Below are positions 58,485 through 64,000 of a stretch of 64,000 nt of DNA, piece by piece. The number at the start of each line of letters is the position of its first letter. Position 1 is the stretch's first letter. Both the position numbers and the translations under genes were made by a program. Origin of the DNA: Capillidium heterosporum (Eukaryota; Entomophthoromycota; Entomophthoromycetes; Entomophthorales; Capillidiaceae); assembly GCA_016630905.1 (NCBI GenBank), contig WBMQ01000011.1, positions 248,001 through 312,000 of the forward strand, given 5' to 3'. Under the pieces are notes generated by a model that saw only the letters and a program-made list of their open reading frames with translations, was not told the origin of the DNA and ran no database searches.

Positions 58485-60932
58485 ATTTTTTCTGTAAGAG
58501 ATTGAAGCTAGAGTTTTCTTTTTAAATAAAGGATGTAGTTTTTTGTATCTATGTCCTTAGTACTTTTCGGTTTGGAAAAGTTGTGTCCCTTACAGCATCA
58601 TGGGAGGTAGATTTATTTTGTAGGGAGCTTTTACATCCTTCGACTAACTTTTGTTAGTCTGAATGGATAACAGTACAAATTGACGATGCCTTTAACTCGA
58701 TATATTAGTTCTTGGCATTTGAACAGCGAGTCTTACTTGTGATTCGTATTCAAAATTTGAAGGTACCACTCTTATAATCCTATAAACTATACCAGAAAAA
58801 AGGTTTATAAAATACTGGAAAATGTTTGTTATTTTAATATAGCACAATACAGTGTACATGTATTCAGTTAATATTTGACTACATAGAACTTCTTCATATG
58901 TAGTTAAAATCTTATGTGACAAGTTGTGTTTAATTTCAGAATATTGTTTTCATTATGTGTTTGAATAATAAAGGATAAAATAACTTTGTATATACAATTT
59001 CAAATAATTTAGATATATAGTAGAATTATACTATAGTAAGCATATATAGTATATCTACTATACTATAAATCGACTGCTTATTGCTTCATCAATTTCAAGT
59101 TTATAAATTAATTCAAATAAAATAGAGGATGGGAATATTTTGTCCAATAATAGTTACTTATTTCTATAATATTGAAAGTTAATTGGCTATGTAGGTGGCA
59201 TCAATTTGCACTATCACTCATTCAGGTACAATTTTTGTTAAGCTTTATTTATCTATCAACTAGGAAAAGCCACGAATTTGTTAGGCTCAAGGTTTAAGTA
59301 GCCTTGGATTGAAAATCAACCTATATAGAAAGTAAGTAAACCATCCATATGATCATTCTTGTATTTGATTCCAACTAGCAATTACAAGTTAATGTATCCT
59401 CGCTACTGAGATTCACCTTTCCAAATCGACATTTATATCAAAAGCTGTATCTGTTAGTTCAACCTTACAAATAGTAACTCTATAATTACTCAGTCATTGT
59501 GCTTCCTTCATTAAATTTGAAAGCATTTATATACTGCTCCTTTAGCTAAAATGAACATCTTCCTGTCTCCACTTCTTTTCTATATAACACATATATATAA
59601 CCTATTTACAAGTTAAGAAAATCTCATCAGTTAATTATATTAGTACTAGTTTGGATACGGCCCTACTTTGAAAAAATAAAACTACCAAACAGTATAAAAC
59701 TAAAAAGGTAGGCTTGACGGTACTTTCCTGACTGACAAATATCGATAACATATATAGAACACCACTAGGCTTTAACTAGCTAAAAAGAGGTAAAGTATAG
59801 AGACCTCTTAAACTTCTTTTTTTAGATACATGATGACAAAATCTTTGTTATAAAGCGATGTAGATAGCGTACAACCCATTCCACCAAGTGCAAAGTATTA
59901 ACTAAATAGTACAAGCAGCCCGCAAACTACATCTACCACATGCTTTATGCCTTATTGAACCCTAAGCCATCTCTCAAAGAATACTCGATGGAACTTGGAA
60001 AAACTTACTCCAATACAGCTTGACAGCAACAGCACAACTGGACTTCAATAGTCAAATGACTGCCAAGTCGGTTTATCTGGATTTATTTGTAACTGATAGA
60101 TTGACTACATCGCTTAAATCTAGATTTACAAGCCCTATTCCCCTATTATATCTATATATATGTTGTAGTCAAGAGATTCATTCGCTATGAAAGGACTCGC
60201 CAAGTTGCAGCCAAGGGATAAAAGCATCCTTTATAGTAGTATTACTTACAACTTGTACTTTAGTCAAAGTTTCTAATCTCCTTGTAAATTTCCTATTTCG
60301 TTATTGAAGATAGATTGTCCTTGACAAAAGAAGATCAAATTTGAACTTACGGTACTACCATTTTCATAAATCACCGTTCATGTTTGACGAAGAATCAGGT
60401 GAAGTTGCGTCCATAGACATTTTTCCTCACAGCTCCATCGGATGGAGAAGAGTTGATAACTAAAGTACATTCCATCCTTTTGAACTTTCAAAGCTTATGC
60501 GGGACTTAAGGCTATTCTTAGTTACTCTGCACCCTTTTCCCTAGGCACATCTTAGCAAAAGATCAGGTGCTCGAGTTAGAGAGCTTGGCAAAAGACTACC
60601 AATACTCCGGACCAAAGTCTGGATCTACTTTACCAATCTACCAGCAATATTTTTTCGACTTGTCAGATCCTACTAGTGTACAAAGAGTATAGGTTATACA
60701 CATCTACGATTTGAAAAATTGGTTGGCTTACAATTATCGCAAAATTCCAACGTCCAATAGGATGGAAGCAGCGTTCCTTTATAGCAAAACGTGATGTCTC
60801 TATCTTTAGAATCAAGGAGTAGAAATACTAATTGCCATACAAATTATACCACCTTAAGAGAAGGAAGATCAAAAAACCCGAAAAGCTGAGTTAGAAAATT
60901 AACTATGAACAAGTATTAAAAACTATAAAACT
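58485..60932. other. Intergenic with a possible gene remnant
   Basis: Mostly AT-rich. Around 60379-60792 (+) coding-like patches occur: an ATG at 60379 reading MFDEESGEVASIDIFPHS, then (60551-60792) KDQVLELESLAKDYQY to QQYFFDLSDPT, a TAG, and VIHIYDLKNWLAYNYRKI in the same frame. I cannot assign a family. Likely a decayed gene. Confidence 0.3.
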
Positions 60933-62120
60933 TTAATTCAAAGGACCCGAAAGTTGATCAGCCACCTTCATAATCAACCTAGAAAACTCCACCTTACTAG
61001 TATCTAACTCTGTCCTAGCTAACTCATCAATCAAGGCTATAGAAACCTCTTTATGGAAGATCGCTTTACAATAGTACGAATTATCCAAAGTTTTATGAGT
61101 CTTCATGACGCCTCCCAAATATGCCAAACTATTTAGAACTGAATTCGTCAATCCGTCGTAGCCTTTCAAACTTTGATTTAAGAATCGATCCAACTGGTGA
61201 CATATAAAAGCTCGCAGACTTAAGTCGAACTTACTTAAAAGTACTTCGACAATCAACTGAGTAGTTGGTTGAGTCAGGGAACCCAAGCTCACTAAAGTGT
61301 TCAGCTGGACAAAGATCTTACTGCATAGCATTTTATAGCTTAGTTCCGAGTTGATGGGGGGTTGTCGCTCGTTGAGTAGGGAGGTTTCGTCAAAGATGAG
61401 CTGGGAGAAGCTTGTAGAGCAATCGGTTAAGTGGGTTAGGGAGGCTGAGGTATTGGCTTCGGGGAGGTAGGTTCCATACATGAAACCGGAGGTGTCTAGT
61501 CCCAGTTCGTCTGTCCTTTGGTGACTTGGGTAGGAGGTGGGTAATAGGCCTTGAAGTAGGCTGTTCATATCAAAGTAAGATGTAGTTCCTATACTTGGGG
61601 TACTGGGTAGGAGACTGTAAGTATCTACTACTGTATGCAAAGATGGGGGATTGTCAATCGTAAACAGCTGCATCTCATCTTTGTTGCTATTCAACCGGTT
61701 GTAATAGAAGGGCATGAGGCTGGGGATCGTAAAGGCAGAGGAACTTTGATCGGTAAACTCACTCATTACAGTAAATGAGCCTTGGTTAGTGCTGGTATCA
61801 GTGTTTGTATATAGGAATTCGTCTGAAGTTACAGTTGATGTTAAAGTGTCGATACCTTCACCTTTAGAGTAGTCTTCCTTGGAGTAATTCATAAACTCTT
61901 CCTTGCCATTCGACTTTTTGCTTTTGGAGCCTGGCCGCTTGCAGCCCAGCTTAGGACCTCGTTTCTTGGGTTGAATCTTGTAGGTACATGTTGTATTCTT
62001 GAGCTGGCAGCTTTTGCATCTGGCGTTGATGGTGTCGACCTGGCATCGGATTCGGTAAAGTTTACAGGTGTCGCAGGCGTTCAGTGACCTTTTGATCTTT
62101 GGTTCTTTGATGGAGTTCAT
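60933..62120 (-). CDS. Zn2Cys6 (Gal4-type) transcription factor
   Basis: A single 395-aa frame. The DNA-binding cluster is C16-x2-C19-x6-C26-x8-C35-x2-C38-x6-C45, followed by a basic KKRGPKLGCKRPGSKSKK linker of the XlnR/AmyR/Lac9 style. The middle (about 70-240) is Ser/Thr-rich and disordered. The C-terminal ~130 residues are helical (LCSKIFVQLNTLVSLGSL, then LSKFDLSLRAFICHQLDRFL) and may be a dimerisation or activation region; the classical fungal-specific middle homology domain is not evident. Shorter than most family members (often 600-1000 aa), so a 3' exon could have been missed. Target genes unknown. Confidence 0.88.
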   Translation of the reverse strand: MNSIKEPKIKRSLNACDTCKLYRIRCQVDTINARCKSCQLKNTTCTYKIQPKKRGPKLGCKRPGSKSKKSNGKEEFMNYSKEDYSKGEGIDTLTSTVTSDEFLYTNTDTSTNQGSFTVMSEFTDQSSSAFTIPSLMPFYYNRLNSNKDEMQLFTIDNPPSLHTVVDTYSLLPSTPSIGTTSYFDMNSLLQGLLPTSYPSHQRTDELGLDTSGFMYGTYLPEANTSASLTHLTDCSTSFSQLIFDETSLLNERQPPINSELSYKMLCSKIFVQLNTLVSLGSLTQPTTQLIVEVLLSKFDLSLRAFICHQLDRFLNQSLKGYDGLTNSVLNSLAYLGGVMKTHKTLDNSYYCKAIFHKEVSIALIDELARTELDTSKVEFSRLIMKVADQLSGPLN

Positions 62121-64000
62121 TGTATTAAATTGGATTTTTAATTGAGTTTGTAAGTAGGAGTGGGAGTTTGGATCGATTTATATACCGTTCAGCTTTCTCA
62201 AAAGTTATTCCGACTACAGATTCTGATGGCTTGATCATAATTAAGTTTTTGGTAGGTTCGATTTAGTAAGTGAGTTAGTAAGCTTTGAAAGCAGCCATAT
62301 GATTGCAACTTGTACCCTTATCCCTATTTGTTGTATTAGCAATAGGTCGGCACCTTCCTTTTCAGTAGGTTAAAGATGGAACAACTTGAGCTTTATGCAA
62401 CTTAATATTTCCTCGGTGAATTGGCCAAGGTTAGTTTAACCTCGGTTGACTTTTATAACCATCAACCTTTGGTTTAAATCTATTTTCTAGAATATAATAG
62501 GTTGGAATTTTGGATTCTATTCTGTTCCCAAGTTAAAAGTTGATGGTTAACAGTGTGATGGAGGATAATACATAAGGATTTCGAAAGGGCGCTCCAATAA
62601 AAAGGAACATCGACTTTCAGAAATCTGAAATGGCCAACTCTATCGAACTAACTTTATCTACTTTTGATTTAATTAGAAACGTATCCAATGTAGTTTTGGT
62701 ATTTTCTACTAGCAATCGACTTTGAGAACCGAAGGAAGCCATAATTAGTTTTCAAATACTAATTTTCACTATATGTTCTTTTCCTATTAATAATAAAGAG
62801 TTGAACGATTGCTTAATAATATATAGCTTGTGGATGCTAGTATTTGAAATACAGATCTATCGATGTTGTAATTCCTTACTAACTGCTATGAAGAGAACCA
62901 AATGTATTGCATCTATAAATAATAAGTCCTTACAATTCATGATCATATTTGTAGACAGATATCCAAGCTTCAACTTGGCTATTCGCAGTTCCAAATAGTG
63001 GATAAAAGAAATCTTATCAAAAGGTACATCTAAGCTTCTATTATTACCAAACCAGAGCACTCAGTTCTCAGAAAAACTAGATCATTAATTTTTTTTATTT
63101 TGGAGGAATGTCTACTTAACAATCCGAATCCCATATCACAGCACATCTTCCACTTACTACCACATAGCTTTAAATGGCAGCTCACCGTGAGACGATAGAA
63201 GTATAAATTAATATGCCAAGCTACTTGAATTCAAATTTGTTCTATATTAAAAAAGTCCTACCAGGCCTCGGACTTAGTTTTAAACCAACGAACACCCTTT
63301 AGCATTAACTTACATCATATCCCATATCCCAAGGTGGTACAAGTTATACAAAATTAAAATTTCCTTTTTTCGAGATAAAGCGCGGATCGCAGTTATTAGC
63401 AACATTTTGGTTGAAAACGGATTTAAAAGATTCGCTTTACTTTGACCCAAATTTGATATATTCCAAGTACAAGAATCTTTAAGTAGCTACTGATTGGAAT
63501 CTCATAGCAACACTTATATTTGTGAATAGCAAAATTTTCTCAAATATATAGGCTAGACAGGCCTATCTAATGAATGGTTGCCATCAACTAGAATATATGC
63601 CGCATCTAGTAGCCTTTTGTTTATGTACAACAAAATCGATTGGTGCCGCAACACTCATTCGGCTTAGTACATATCCATACTATTAATTAAAAACATCATC
63701 TCGTAGTCAAGGTACTTGCTACTACCATGGGCTGAGTGTCACGATCCTGATTATGTAGTCAGGATTGATAAGCAACCAAAATTAGATATATCAGCTACAC
63801 TTGAAGAAAACCCGCCTATTTACTAATCAAAAAAACCATTTCAGTTCCATCTAAAATCGTGCAGGTAGCTATAGACTCAATTTAAAAGGTGATATAAATT
63901 GACGACTAATATAAACGATTTTAAACCCGTGTTAGTAAATAGCTGGCGTGACCTTCCTCCCTCCTAAGTAAATATGTAATTAGTACAAATGAATTTAAGT
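62121..64000. other. Intergenic to window end
   Basis: The left edge is the promoter of the Zn2Cys6 gene. A 41-codon minus-strand frame (62617-62742, starting MASFGSQSRLLVENTKTTLD) shares the word TTGAGAACCGAAGGA with 1516-1530 at the other end of the window. No gene supported. Confidence 0.4.

Overview
The window is nuclear DNA of a fungus. It is AT-rich, its genes carry many short GT-AG introns (mostly 32-60 nt, often with a TACTAAC-like branch site), and it encodes fungal-type regulators (a Lac9-type Zn2Cys6 protein and a Yap1/Pap1-type bZIP). A trypsin-like protease with a YPFIADL-type N-terminus and a family of small Cys-rich proteins hint at an early-diverging lineage, possibly Entomophthoromycotina/Zoopagomycota. 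That placement is inference. No tRNA or rRNA genes were seen.

Layout. 1.8-4.3 kb (+): patatin-type triacylglycerol lipase, 13 exons. 5.2-9.1 kb (-): intact full-length ABCB/MDR pump. 11.06-12.81 kb (+): 5'-truncated LINE bounded by a perfect 16-bp target-site duplication. 13.3 kb (-): small Cys-rich protein (copy A). 15.5-16.3 kb (-): PQ-loop transporter. 17.5-21.4 kb (-): second MDR pump with one frame break. 23.3-24.5 kb (-): Yap1/Pap1-type bZIP. 24.5-29.3 kb: gene desert holding a 903-bp near-palindrome and one copy of a ~350-bp dispersed repeat. 29.3-30.5 kb (+): carbonyl-reductase-like SDR. 31.1-32.8 kb (-): decayed MULE transposase. 33.5 kb (+): Cys-rich copy B. 36.5-40.5 kb (-): Hpc2/ubinuclein-like gene, divergent from 40.8-44.1 kb (+) DIS3/RRP44. 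44.3-52.4 kb (+): a stretch poor in functional genes with four decayed Cys-rich copies (C-F), the second dispersed repeat, a polypurine tract and a trypsin-like protease. 54.3 kb (-): SLC35F6-like remnant. 55.8-57.3 kb (-): mitochondrial dihydroorotate dehydrogenase, divergent from 57.6-58.5 kb (+) PRCC-like protein. 60.9-62.1 kb (-): Zn2Cys6 regulator.

Two patterns stand out. First, at least six loci share a [T]YT-x-TTMD-like N-terminal block, and four of these also carry a C-terminal CC-x-GD/GN-C block. This is a dispersed, decaying family I do not recognise. Second, several otherwise well-conserved genes (DIS3 three times, DHODH, SDR, MDR2) carry exactly one extra base at the point where the family alignment requires a frame change; three of these sites abut an in-frame stop codon (AGA-TAA-T twice, TGC-TGA-T once). 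The simplest explanation is insertion errors in the assembly. Programmed +1 frameshifting is the alternative to exclude.

Possible functional link: the bZIP belongs to the family that controls drug pumps and redox stress genes in other fungi, and a perfect TTACTAA Yap-type site lies 66 bp upstream of the second MDR gene.
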